Below, in pieces: positions 5,387 through 12,638 of a stretch of 12,639 nucleotides of DNA. The notes beneath the pieces were generated by a model. It saw nothing but the letters and a program-made list of their open reading frames with translations, ran no database searches and had not been told where the DNA came from. This stretch comes from Anaerolineae bacterium (lineage in GTDB: Bacteria > Chloroflexota > Anaerolineae > Aggregatilineales > UBA2796): assembly GCA_020851855.1 (NCBI GenBank), contig JADZBY010000658.1, positions 1 through 12,639 on the forward strand, given 5' to 3'. Position 1 is the first letter of the stretch. Each line of letters begins with the position of its first letter. The position numbers were made by a program, and so were the translations under genes.

Positions 5387-6906
5387 CCGGGGGGTGAGGA
5401 CGCCACGAACCGCTTCCCGTCGGCCCGGCATAGCATCTGCACCACATTGCGCGCCGAGGCGGCCACCAGCGGGACCATGCCGCCCGGCTCCGTCCACTGG
5501 CCGGCCATGTAGAAATCGTGCAGGCGCGGCAGCGTGTGCTCCACGCCCATGATCAGCATGGGCATCGTCTCCCGGCTCAACAGCCAGCCGCTCGTCGATC
5601 CCATCCAGTTGCTCGTGTAGCGCTCGTAGCTGAGCGGCGTGGCCTCGTCCACAAACTCGATGTCGGCGCGGATGCCGGGATACAGCTTGTCCAGGAAATC
5701 GACCACGATGTCGGATACCTGCGTCTGCTCCGTATCGTAGACGCGCCGCCCTTGCAGGTGCTGCCAGTAGCTATAGTTCGAGCGGATCATGGCCATCATC
5801 ACCGACTTCCCGGCGGGCGCGAGGCCCGGATCGAAGCAGTAGTGCTTGATCCCGATCTCGCGCCGCTCTTCCCCGATGATCAACAGCGGCTCGTCCAGCA
5901 GATACGTCACCCAGTGCGGCTCGGCGGCCATGTCGCGCTTGACGCCGAGCGAGATTTGCATCTGGGTGTACATGGGCAGGTGGCCGTCGTAGCGCCGCCG
6001 GATGCCCCGGTTGACGTACTGCCCGCCCAGCATGTCGAAAATGGTGCAGCGCCCATCCGCCGCCGAGATGATCGTATCGGCGTGGTGCACCTCGTCGTTG
6101 TACAGCCGGATGCCCACCGCCCGGTCGCCATGCGGGCCGGCTTCGGTCAGGATTTTCTCGACCTGGGACAGGTAGCTGATTTGCCCACCAAGCTCCTGGT
6201 AACGCCGCTCCAGCGCCCGCGCGAACTCCAGCGAGCCGCCCGCCGGGAACGCCGCGTTGCCGGACGAGATGTAGGCCAGAAGGCACATGCCCATCATGGC
6301 CGGGGCCTCGTCCCACGAGAACATGAGCGGCACGGCGCGGCGCAAAAACGGGTTCTTGAAGCGCTGGGCAAAGGCGCGCATCGGCAGCAGCGCCCAGCGC
6401 AGCGTCACGGGCAGAAAGGGCAACATGCTCATGCCCAGCCGCATCCAGCCGAACAGGCCCAGCATCGGTTTCGGCGTGCGGTACAGCCGCGACATGTCGA
6501 AGCGGGCGAACTGCCGCACGCCGTCGCAGAAGGCCCGGATCAGCGGCGCGTCTTCGGGCGCGATCTCGCACATGTGCGCTTCGAGGCGGTCCGGATCGGC
6601 GTACACGGTGAGCGTGTGCTGGCCGTCGCTGACGCGCTGGTACTCGGTGTGGCTGATCATGCGCCGCCCCTCAAGCACGCCAAGTTCCTGCCACATGGCA
6701 TTGAAGGCCTGCCCGTCGCCAGAGCCAAACAAATAGTGGATGCAGCCGTCGAAGATGTAGCCTTTGCGCTCCCACGCAGTGCACAACCCGCCGGGCAGAT
6801 CGTGCAGTTCGAAGATGTGGGAGCGGTAGCCGTTCATCTGGGCATAACAGCCGGCGGCCAATCCGGCGACGCCGGCTCCAATGATGATCACGGATTTGTC
6901 TGGCAT
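5359..6906 (-). CDS. Phytoene desaturase/carotenoid isomerase-like FAD-dependent oxidoreductase
   Basis: The 515-residue flavoprotein has an N-terminal Rossmann dinucleotide site, IIGAGVAGLAAG (8-19), with the ribose-binding acidic residue near Glu33. The family's PGGLCTAW (38-45) and FDGCIHYLFG (52-61) segments follow. A C-terminal FAD contact motif, MAGQWTEPGGMVPLVAASAR (467-486), completes the amine-oxidase/CrtI-type fold. Family members desaturate or isomerise carotenoids, retinol or related hydrophobic compounds. No other carotenoid genes are here, so the substrate is open. Length is typical. The last 14 residues (502-515, ASSPPGPLSTRSTA) and the TAG stop are encoded by the intergenic hairpin element, so the original C-terminus was probably near residue 500. 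The ATG has a weak AAAGG ten bases upstream. A perfect TATAAT lies about 62 bases upstream on the same strand. Confidence 0.88.
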   Translation of the reverse strand: MPDKSVIIIGAGVAGLAAGCYAQMNGYRSHIFELHDLPGGLCTAWERKGYIFDGCIHYLFGSGDGQAFNAMWQELGVLEGRRMISHTEYQRVSDGQHTLTVYADPDRLEAHMCEIAPEDAPLIRAFCDGVRQFARFDMSRLYRTPKPMLGLFGWMRLGMSMLPFLPVTLRWALLPMRAFAQRFKNPFLRRAVPLMFSWDEAPAMMGMCLLAYISSGNAAFPAGGSLEFARALERRYQELGGQISYLSQVEKILTEAGPHGDRAVGIRLYNDEVHHADTIISAADGRCTIFDMLGGQYVNRGIRRRYDGHLPMYTQMQISLGVKRDMAAEPHWVTYLLDEPLLIIGEERREIGIKHYCFDPGLAPAGKSVMMAMIRSNYSYWQHLQGRRVYDTEQTQVSDIVVDFLDKLYPGIRADIEFVDEATPLSYERYTSNWMGSTSGWLLSRETMPMLIMGVEHTLPRLHDFYMAGQWTEPGGMVPLVAASARNVVQMLCRADGKRFVASSPPGPLSTRSTA

Positions 6907-6967
6907 GGTGGGGCGGCCTTTCTCGCGGAAAACGGGCCAAGTGCGGAGTTGTCGAGCAGATAGGGGA

Positions 6968-6973
6968 ATTATA
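6968..6973 (-). promoter_or_regulatory. -10 box for the FAD oxidoreductase gene
   Basis: Read on the - strand this is a perfect TATAAT, about 62 bases before the ATG. No good -35 hexamer sits 16-18 bases upstream of it, so an activator may be needed. It faces away from the + strand TATAAT at 7015-7020. Confidence 0.5.
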
Positions 6974-7014
6974 CCGGGAATCGACCCCGTGAGGGCAGAC
7001 CACGCAGCGCGCGC

Positions 7015-7020
7015 TATAAT
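7015..7020 (+). promoter_or_regulatory. -10 box for the ABM / alcohol dehydrogenase pair
   Basis: This is a perfect TATAAT in GCGCTATAATCG, 45 bases before the ABM gene start, giving a leader of roughly 35-40 bases. There is no recognisable -35 at 17 bases. The upstream halves of this and the - strand promoter share the same 41 bases. Confidence 0.5.
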
Positions 7021-7064
7021 CGGGCCGCGTTGGTGGGCGCAAACGTACCCCTGGAGAGTGCGCT

Positions 7065-7394
7065 ATGTTCGTTGCCCTCGTTTTTGTTCATGTGAAGCCG
7101 GAATATATCGAGGACTTCAAGGTCATCACACTCGAAAACGCCCGCAACAGCATCCGCGAGCCGGGCATCATCCGCTTTGATGTCGTTCAGCAGGAAAATG
7201 ACCCGACGCGCTTTGTCCTGATCGAGGCGTACCGCTCGCCGGAAGGGCCAGCCGCGCACCGCGAGACAGCGCACTACCAGACGTGGCGCGCACAGGCCGA
7301 GCCGATGATGGCCGAGCCGCGCACCGGGCTGAAGTTCACGCCGCTTTTCCCGGCCCCCGCCGGGTGGGAGTATCCGAATGCCGAGCAAGTTTGA
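7065..7394 (+). CDS. ABM-domain protein, LsrG/YgiN-like (putative monooxygenase or isomerase)
   Basis: This small 109-residue protein spans one antibiotic-biosynthesis-monooxygenase (ABM) domain, a dimeric ferredoxin-like barrel. Its features match the LsrG/YgiN type: an opening beta strand FVALVFVHVKPEYIEDF, the segment GIIRFDVVQQENDPTRFVLIEAYRSPE (about 38-64), then HRETAHYQTW (70-79) with the conserved His and HY-x-x-W region. Relatives include LsrG (isomerisation of phosphorylated autoinducer-2 breakdown products) and quinol monooxygenases, most of which need no metal or flavin. Which reaction applies cannot be told from sequence. GGAG (7053-7056) lies eight bases before the ATG. The gene overlaps the alcohol dehydrogenase gene by 17 bases, so they are co-transcribed and probably coupled. 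Confidence 0.82.
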   Translation: MFVALVFVHVKPEYIEDFKVITLENARNSIREPGIIRFDVVQQENDPTRFVLIEAYRSPEGPAAHRETAHYQTWRAQAEPMMAEPRTGLKFTPLFPAPAGWEYPNAEQV

Positions 7395-8538
7395 GTTTGC
7401 CGCCGCCGGGCGCATCGTCTTTGGCGCAGGCGCGCTGAAGGAAGCGCCGGGCATCGCCGCCGAGCTTGGCCAACGCGCCCTGCTCGTCATCCGCGGCCCC
7501 AGCGCCGACGCCGAGCGCCTGACCGGGCTGCTGGCAGAGAAAAACATCCCGTTCGCCGCCTTCATCGTAGAGCACGAGCCGACCGTCGGACTGGCGCTCG
7601 AAGGCGTGCACGCGGCGCATGATTTTGGCGCGGACGTCGTGATCGGATTGGGCGGCGGCAGCGTCATCGACACCGGCAAGGCCATCGCCGCGCTGGCGAC
7701 CAACCCCGGCGACCCGCTGGATTACCTCGAAGTCATCGGGCGCGGCCAGCAGATCACCAAGGCGCCGCTGCCCTACCTCGCCGCGCCGACCACAGCGGGC
7801 ACGGGCGCGGACGTGACGCGCAACGCCGTGCTGGCCTCGCCGGAGCACCGCGTTAAAGTCAGCCTGCGCAGCCCGCTCATGCTGCCGCGCGCCGCCGTGG
7901 TCGATCCCGAATTGACCTACGATCTGCCGCCCGATGTGACGGCCAGCACCGGGCTGGATGCGCTGACGCAGGTCATTGAGCCGTATGTGTCCAACCGCGC
8001 CAACCCGATGACCGACGCGCTGTGCCGCGAGGGCATGGTGCGGGCGGGGCGCTCGCTGCGGCGCGCCTTCGAGGATGGGCACGATGCCGCCGCCCGCGAG
8101 GACATGGCGATTGCCAGCCTGTTCGGCGGGCTGGCGCTGGCCAATGCGCGGCTGGGCGCGGTGCACGGTTTCGCCGGGCCGATTGGCGGTATGTATCCTG
8201 CGCCGCACGGGGCGGTGTGCGCGGCGCTTCTGCCGCATGTGATGGACGCCAACATGCGCGCCCTGCAAGCCCGCGACCCGAATCACCCCGCGCTGGCGCG
8301 TTACACTGAGATAGCGCGCCTGATCACCAGCGATCCGGCGGCGACGGCGGAACAGGGTGTGGCCTGGGCGCTGGAATTGACCCGTGCGCTGCGCATCCCG
8401 CGCCTGGGCGAGTACGGCATCGGCCCGGCGGACCTGCCGCAGCTTGTCGAAAAGAGCGCGGTGGCCAGCTCGATGCAGGGCAACCCGATCCCGCTCACGA
8501 TGGACGAATTGCGCGACATCCTGGCGCGCGCCCTGTGA
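7378..8538 (+). CDS. Iron-type (group III) alcohol dehydrogenase family protein
   Basis: The 386-residue protein is an Fe-ADH family NAD(P)-dependent dehydrogenase of full normal length. The nucleotide-binding GGGSVID (92-98) and the PTTAGTGADVTRNAV region (137-151) are present. The metal region reads GLDALTQVIEPY (192-203) and GAVHGFAGPIGG then APHG (260-278). By comparison with FucO-type enzymes the ligands would be Asp194, position 198, His263 and His277. Position 198 is Gln where His is canonical, and position 267 is Gly where His is common. I recall related subfamilies with DALTQ, so this may be a subfamily trait with altered metal use rather than a dead enzyme. Substrates are likely small aldehydes, alcohols or glycerol-like compounds. 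A strong GGGTGGGAG (7362-7370) lies within the end of the ABM gene and supports this start. Confidence 0.9.
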   Translation: MPSKFEFAAAGRIVFGAGALKEAPGIAAELGQRALLVIRGPSADAERLTGLLAEKNIPFAAFIVEHEPTVGLALEGVHAAHDFGADVVIGLGGGSVIDTGKAIAALATNPGDPLDYLEVIGRGQQITKAPLPYLAAPTTAGTGADVTRNAVLASPEHRVKVSLRSPLMLPRAAVVDPELTYDLPPDVTASTGLDALTQVIEPYVSNRANPMTDALCREGMVRAGRSLRRAFEDGHDAAAREDMAIASLFGGLALANARLGAVHGFAGPIGGMYPAPHGAVCAALLPHVMDANMRALQARDPNHPALARYTEIARLITSDPAATAEQGVAWALELTRALRIPRLGEYGIGPADLPQLVEKSAVASSMQGNPIPLTMDELRDILARAL

Positions 8539-8550
8539 TTGCGGTCGGCG

Positions 8551-8577
8551 CAAATCGGAGCGCAGCGCCTCGATTTG
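8551..8577. repeat. 27-base inverted repeat touching the -35 box of the ABC operon
   Basis: CAAATCG (8551-8557) pairs with CGATTTG (8571-8577), with GCGC pairing inside. The centre is at base 8564, and two inner positions are a wobble and a mismatch. It lies 12 bases after the dehydrogenase stop, and its right end covers the first three bases of the TTGACA box. It could be a weak stem-loop terminator for the upstream pair (no T-run) or an operator. Confidence 0.5.
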
Positions 8578-8602
8578 ACAACCGTCCGCCGCTGGTTAGG
8601 AT
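8575..8602 (+). promoter_or_regulatory. Sigma-70-type promoter of the Gld-like ABC operon
   Basis: A perfect -35 TTGACA (8575-8580), a 16-base spacer and TAGGAT (8597-8602, four of six consensus bases) lie 45 bases upstream of the ABC ATPase start. This is the best complete promoter in the window. Confidence 0.6.
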
Positions 8603-8647
8603 AGGAATCGCTTTCCCGGCTGAGACAATCCGACGCGGCGGGCGACC

Positions 8648-9607
8648 ATGATCGACGTTCAGGAACTCACCAAGAGCTACGGCAGTTTCACGGCGGTGCG
8701 CGGCATCACTTTCAGCGCGGCGCGCGGCGAGATTGTCGGCTTCCTCGGCCCAAACGGCGCGGGCAAGACCACCACCATGCGCATCCTGACCGGCTACATG
8801 CCGCCCAGCAGTGGCCGGGCGCAGGTGGCCGGTTTTGACGTGGTGCTCGATTCACTCGACGTGCGGCGCAGCGTGGGCTACCTGCCCGAAACCGTGCCCC
8901 TCTACCCGGATATGACCGTGCAGGGCTACGTGGAATATATCGCCGGGCTGCGCGGCGTGCCCCAGGCGAAGGGCCGTGCCCGCGACGTGTTGCGCAGCGT
9001 GGGCATGGACTCCCGGCGCAACAGCCTGATCCGCAATATCTCGAAAGGGATGCGCCAGCGCGTCGGGCTGGCCCAGGCGTTGGTGCACGATCCGCCCGTG
9101 CTCATCCTGGACGAGCCGACCATCGGTCTGGACCCGCTCCAAACGCTCGAAGTGCGGGACATGGTGCGCGGCCTGGGCCGGGATCGCACTGTGTTGTTCA
9201 GCACGCACATCCTGTCCGAAGCCGAGCAGGTCTGTGACCGCGTGATCATCCTCGACCGGGGCCAGATCGTCGCGCTGGACACGCCGCAGGTGCTCCGTGA
9301 GCGGCTGCAGAAGGGCGCGCGGCTGTTCGTGCGGGTGGAAGGCGCGCCCGGACCGGCCCAGGTGCACGGCGTGATCGGCTCCATTCCCGGCGTGGCGCAG
9401 GTGACGCCCGTGCCGGATGGGTACGTCGTGGAAGTGCGCGGCCAGGCCGACGTGCGAGCGCGGCTGGCCCAAAGCGTCGTCGAGGCCGGTTGGGGCCTGC
9501 TTGAGATGCGCCCGGCGGCCATGTCCCTTGAGGATATCTTCATCGAGCTGACGGCCCGGCAGGCGTCCGAAGACGGCCCGGCCAAAGGCAGGCGCGCCCA
9601 TGCGTAA
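8648..9607 (+). CDS. ABC transporter ATP-binding protein, GldA/NosF-like
   Basis: This 319-residue ATPase drives an ABC-2 type exporter. It has Walker A GPNGAGKTT (34-42), ABC signature ISKGMRQRVG (131-140), Walker B VLILDEP (151-157), D-loop GLDP (160-163) and switch His187 in STHILS. The Q-loop position reads YLPETVPLY (78-86), with Glu instead of Gln, as is common in GldA-like ATPases. Residues about 220-319 form an extra C-terminal domain ending SLEDIFIEL, usual for single-subunit ABC-2 drug or lipid exporters. The ATG has only a poor GGCGGGCG upstream. The stop overlaps the permease start by eight bases. With the next three genes it forms the GldA-GldF-GldG-DUF4340 set found in many bacteria, including non-gliding ones. 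Confidence 0.95.
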   Translation: MIDVQELTKSYGSFTAVRGITFSAARGEIVGFLGPNGAGKTTTMRILTGYMPPSSGRAQVAGFDVVLDSLDVRRSVGYLPETVPLYPDMTVQGYVEYIAGLRGVPQAKGRARDVLRSVGMDSRRNSLIRNISKGMRQRVGLAQALVHDPPVLILDEPTIGLDPLQTLEVRDMVRGLGRDRTVLFSTHILSEAEQVCDRVIILDRGQIVALDTPQVLRERLQKGARLFVRVEGAPGPAQVHGVIGSIPGVAQVTPVPDGYVVEVRGQADVRARLAQSVVEAGWGLLEMRPAAMSLEDIFIELTARQASEDGPAKGRRAHA

Positions 9608-10325
9608 ACTATGGCTCGTTTTCCGCCGCGAATTGGCGACCTATTTCACGTCGCCCATCGCCTATTTCGTCGCCTTCGCCGTGACGCTGCTGGTCGGCTT
9701 CATCTACAACGGCGATCTGGCCAGCCGCAACGGCGTGGCCGAGCCAAACGGCGCGGTTGTGCTCACCTATCTGGCTCAGTTCACCGTATTCTTCGCGCCG
9801 CTGCTCACCATGCGCCTGTTTGCAGAAGAAAACCGCGAAGGCACGATGGAATTGCTCATGACGCTGCCCATCCCCGATTGGGCCATCGTCTTTGGTAAGT
9901 TTTTGGGCGCTTGGACGTACTATATACTGCTCACCGGACTCACTTTTATCCACCAGACCATTCTCATCTGGCTCGGCCCGCCGGACGTGGGCGTTACCCT
10001 CAGTGCGTATCTCGGCTTGTGGCTGTTTGGCGGCGCGGCGATTGCCGTAGGCATGCTCTTTTCTGCCCTCAACGAGAACCAGATCGTGGCGGCTTTCCTG
10101 GGCATCGCGGCCATGCTCGTGCTGTGGCAGGCCGACCTGGTGGGCGACGTGATCGCCAACCGCCGTCTGGCCGAATTTGTGCGCGCGTTCAGCTTTCAGA
10201 GCAACTTCTCGTATACGTTCGCCGTCGGGCTGGTGCGCCTTGACAACGTGGTCTTCTTCGCCGGCGTGATGGCCGTCATGATCTTCTTCACAGCGCAGGT
10301 GATCGAGTCGCGGAGGTGGCGATGA
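9600..10325 (+). CDS. ABC-2 type permease, GldF-like
   Basis: The 241-residue inner-membrane permease has about six hydrophobic segments (21-36, 54-72, 101-125, 135-157, 162-180 and 216-234). The coupling segment between the second and third is EENREGTMELLMTLP (76-90), diagnostic of ABC-2 permeases and very close to GldF. The N-terminus RRELATYFTSPIAYFV is also typical of the GldF group. It should pair with the ATPase just upstream; the eight-base gene overlap implies coupled translation and matched stoichiometry. The transported substrate is not established for this family outside gliding Bacteroidota. Its 3' end contains the GGAGG that starts the next gene. Confidence 0.93.
   Translation: MRKLWLVFRRELATYFTSPIAYFVAFAVTLLVGFIYNGDLASRNGVAEPNGAVVLTYLAQFTVFFAPLLTMRLFAEENREGTMELLMTLPIPDWAIVFGKFLGAWTYYILLTGLTFIHQTILIWLGPPDVGVTLSAYLGLWLFGGAAIAVGMLFSALNENQIVAAFLGIAAMLVLWQADLVGDVIANRRLAEFVRAFSFQSNFSYTFAVGLVRLDNVVFFAGVMAVMIFFTAQVIESRRWR
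10312..10316 (+). promoter_or_regulatory. Ribosome binding site GGAGG that fixes the GldG-like start
   Basis: GGAGG lies inside the permease gene, five bases before the ATG at 10322. An in-frame GTG at 10316 would overlap this site itself, so the ATG is preferred. The ATG overlaps the permease stop as ATGA. Confidence 0.75.
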
Positions 10326-11950
10326 GCGCGCCGGGCAACGCCGCCGGGCCGGTCGAGGCCGTGTCGCTGAGCCGCATCCGTGTGGCGCGCCTTGCCAGCG
10401 GAATCGGGGCTGTCGCGCTCACGGTGGCCATCGTATCGTGGCTGCTGGCGGGCGACGTGACCGCCCTGACGCTGGTGAGTGCGGTCATCGCCCTGCTCGG
10501 CATCGGGGCGTGGATGCTGCTCGCGCCGGACGACTTCCGGGCGCTGATCACCGGGCGGCAGGCGGTCTACGGGACGAATAGCCTGCTCGTCAGCGCCCTG
10601 TTCGCGGGCATCGTGGCCATCGTCTATTCCCTGGCGGTGAGCACCGGCATCGCTGTGGACCTGACCAGCGCCGGCTACTATTCGCTCAAGGGCGATGTGC
10701 AGCCCGTCGTGCAAAATCTGGAACGGCCCATCCAGATCACGGCCTTTTACAACCGGCTTCTGCTCGGCGCGCAATCGCAGGACGCGCCGATCCTGCGCAT
10801 GTTCGTGGACGCCAACCCGGCGATGGTCCGGCTGGTCTACGTCGATCCGGACGAACAGCCCGTGCTGGCGCGCCGCTTTGGCCTGCAATCGAGCTACGGC
10901 GTGTTCGTCTCGTACCTGAACGACGACGGCGCGCCCGATCTGCGCTCGACGGGCACGGTGCAGGTGCGCGGCAATGCGCCCAACGAGCGCCTCGTCGCGG
11001 AAGCGATCTTGCAGCTTCAAGCGCGTGGGCAGTTCAAGGTCGCCTTCACCACCGGCAGCGGCGAATTGAGCCTGGACGAAGACGCCACCGGCATCCGCGA
11101 TGGGCTGCTCAACGTGGGCATCGACGTGGCGAGCCTCGATCCGAACGAAGAAGACATCCCTGCAGATGCCACCGCGCTGGTTGTGCTCGGCCCGCGCCTG
11201 GACTTCGGTGCAGAGGCGGTTGGGCGCATCGCGCGGTACATGGCGGGCGGCGGCAAGCTCTTGCTCATGGCCGAGCCGGCCTACGAAGGCTCGATCACGT
11301 TCATGACGACCGAAGACAGCCCGCTAACGCGCTACCTGGAAGACAACTGGGGCATCACGCCGCAGCGCGACATCCTGTTCGACCCGGTCGCTTACTACAT
11401 CTCGCAGTACTACGTGCGGGCGGCGCAATACGCCGAAGGGCATCCCGTCGTTAGTAAGGACGAAACCGGGACCGCCGCGCAGCCGCTGTTCATGATCAGC
11501 CAGTCGTGGGCAGTCAGCAGCGTACCGAACGTGCAGGCGTCGGTGTTATATGCCACGTCGCCGCAGGCCTTCGGCAAGCTTGACCTGCGCGAAGTCGCCG
11601 CCAACCCCGACCGCGCCGTGGCCGAACCAGGCGACCTGACCGGGCCGTTGTCGCTGGTGGTCGCGGCGGAGAACACGGCCAGCGGCGCGCGGCTCATCGT
11701 CGTGGGCGACGCGGACTGGGTGCGTAACGACTCGATCACCTCGTTCGACGGGCAATTCCTGTGGACGAACATGATCGACTGGCTGACGCAGTTCATCGAG
11801 CGCGTGACGATCAACCCGGTGTCGATGATCCTGCCCCTGAACGTGAGCAGCGCCGACCTGAACGCCGCCGCGCTGATCACCATGCTGGCGCTGCCCGCCG
11901 CCGTCCTGCTCGCCGGAGCGGTCGTGTGGGGGCGGCGGGTGCGGCGTTGA
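10322..11950 (+). CDS. GldG-like ABC transporter auxiliary protein (ABC_transp_aux domain)
   Basis: The 542-residue protein has three N-terminal membrane segments (about 27-44, 47-67 and 86-108). It then has the GldG hallmark DLTSAGYYSLKG (113-124) followed by a large extracytoplasmic part. That part starts with a thioredoxin-like/GIFT-type region (RPIQITAFYN, 135-144; VRLVYVDPDEQPVLARRFGL) and continues into an ABC_transp_aux-type domain with GGGKLLLMAEP and, near the end, LIVVGDADWVRND. A final membrane helix (about 513-535) ends in a basic tail. The protein sits with the ABC-2 permease and probably binds or presents the exported or surface material. Start choice is set by GGAGG and the ATGA overlap. 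The stop shares one base with the DUF4340 start. Confident family match; the molecular role is poorly known in general. Confidence 0.88.
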   Translation: MSAPGNAAGPVEAVSLSRIRVARLASGIGAVALTVAIVSWLLAGDVTALTLVSAVIALLGIGAWMLLAPDDFRALITGRQAVYGTNSLLVSALFAGIVAIVYSLAVSTGIAVDLTSAGYYSLKGDVQPVVQNLERPIQITAFYNRLLLGAQSQDAPILRMFVDANPAMVRLVYVDPDEQPVLARRFGLQSSYGVFVSYLNDDGAPDLRSTGTVQVRGNAPNERLVAEAILQLQARGQFKVAFTTGSGELSLDEDATGIRDGLLNVGIDVASLDPNEEDIPADATALVVLGPRLDFGAEAVGRIARYMAGGGKLLLMAEPAYEGSITFMTTEDSPLTRYLEDNWGITPQRDILFDPVAYYISQYYVRAAQYAEGHPVVSKDETGTAAQPLFMISQSWAVSSVPNVQASVLYATSPQAFGKLDLREVAANPDRAVAEPGDLTGPLSLVVAAENTASGARLIVVGDADWVRNDSITSFDGQFLWTNMIDWLTQFIERVTINPVSMILPLNVSSADLNAAALITMLALPAAVLLAGAVVWGRRVRR

Positions 11951-12507
11951 TGGCAGGCCGGGCGGCGGGCGCGCGGCTGCTGGCCGTGATCTTCCTGGCG
12001 CTGGCCGGCGTGCTGGTCATCGCCGGGCTGTCCCGCCGCGACCGGGCGACGACGCCCGTCGTGACGCCTATCGTCGCGCCGTTCGTCTTTCCGGAAGTCT
12101 TCCCGGCAGACATCACGGAAATCACGCTGGAAAACCGCCGCACCAACCGTATCCTGACGCTGGACAAGGTTCCCGGCGGCTGGCGTGCGGCAGACGAGGC
12201 CGGTCAAGTGGTCGAGATCGACGTGACGAAGGTTCCGCGCTTGCTGCGGATTCTGTCAACACTGCGCTATAATCGTACTCTAGACGATTCGGCGTTGGAG
12301 GCTTACGGCTTGGCAGACGGTGGCTGGTTGATCGTCCGGTTTCGCGCCGGCTCGCCGTATACGCTGCGCATCGGTGACAACAACCCAGGGGAAACGCTGA
12401 CCTACGTCCGGCGCGGCAACGACGGCCCGGCGCTCCTGGTCGCGGCAGAATCGGTCAGCGTCATTGCCGCCACGATGGAAGGCCTTCAGAACAACTCGGC
12501 TCCCTGA
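11950..12507 (+). CDS. DUF4340 domain protein, short form
   Basis: The 185-residue protein has an N-terminal hydrophobic segment (about 10-27) that serves as signal or anchor, followed by a small extracytoplasmic domain. Features of DUF4340 are visible: ITEITLENRRTNRILTLDKVPGGWRAAD (start of the beta-rich unit, Trp conserved), VTKVPRLLRILSTLRYNRTLDDSALEAYGLADG (the helix and 'YGL' segment) and PYTLRIGDNN, then a strand-rich end. It contains about one unit, whereas many DUF4340 proteins are about twice as long. DUF4340 proteins usually follow GldG-like genes and are thought to work with that exporter. The ATG overlaps the preceding TGA by one base (TGATG). A canonical terminator follows the stop by 36 bases, so this ends the operon. 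Confidence 0.8.
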   Translation: MAGRAAGARLLAVIFLALAGVLVIAGLSRRDRATTPVVTPIVAPFVFPEVFPADITEITLENRRTNRILTLDKVPGGWRAADEAGQVVEIDVTKVPRLLRILSTLRYNRTLDDSALEAYGLADGGWLIVRFRAGSPYTLRIGDNNPGETLTYVRRGNDGPALLVAAESVSVIAATMEGLQNNSAP

Positions 12508-12543
12508 CCGACGCGACCACGGCGCACTGCATTGCTTCGCTCT

Positions 12544-12572
12544 GCCCTGCCAGCCGATGGTAGGGCTTTTTT
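12544..12572 (+). terminator. Rho-independent terminator of the Gld-like operon
   Basis: The stem GCCCTGCC (12544-12551) pairs with GGTAGGGC (12559-12566) over eight positions with one G-T wobble. The loop is seven bases and six Ts follow (12567-12572). This is a textbook intrinsic terminator. Confidence 0.92.
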
Positions 12573-12578
12573 ATCTAC

Positions 12579-12638
12579 ATGAAACGTGTGTTCGGGATGT
12601 TGATGGCAACGGACAAGGTCAATCAGCGACAAATTGAA
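12579..12638 (+). CDS. Possible 5' end of another gene, cut by the window edge
   Basis: After the terminator an ATG opens a frame (MKRVFGMLMATDKVNQRQIE) that runs off the end without a stop. Later in-frame ATGs at 12597 and 12603 are alternative starts. No clear ribosome binding site precedes 12579, and 20 codons are too few to recognise a family. It may equally be the leader or promoter of the next gene. Confidence 0.2.
   Translation, partial: MKRVFGMLMATDKVNQRQIE

Noticed and set aside
5518..6963. + strand open frame of 481 codons opposite the FAD oxidoreductase
   Set aside because: The product is Arg/His/Gln-rich with no motif, whereas the - strand frame has a full FAD-binding fold.
7336..8553. 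- strand open frame of 405 codons opposite the alcohol dehydrogenase
   Set aside because: It is a shadow frame with no domain; the + strand gene is unambiguous.
10316..10321. GTG start for the GldG-like protein
   Set aside because: It overlaps the GGAGG site itself; the ATG at 10322 has correct spacing and the common ATGA overlap.
12268..12273. Perfect TATAAT inside the DUF4340 gene
   Set aside because: It has no -35 partner at 17 bases and lies well inside coding sequence, far from any start it could serve; probably chance.
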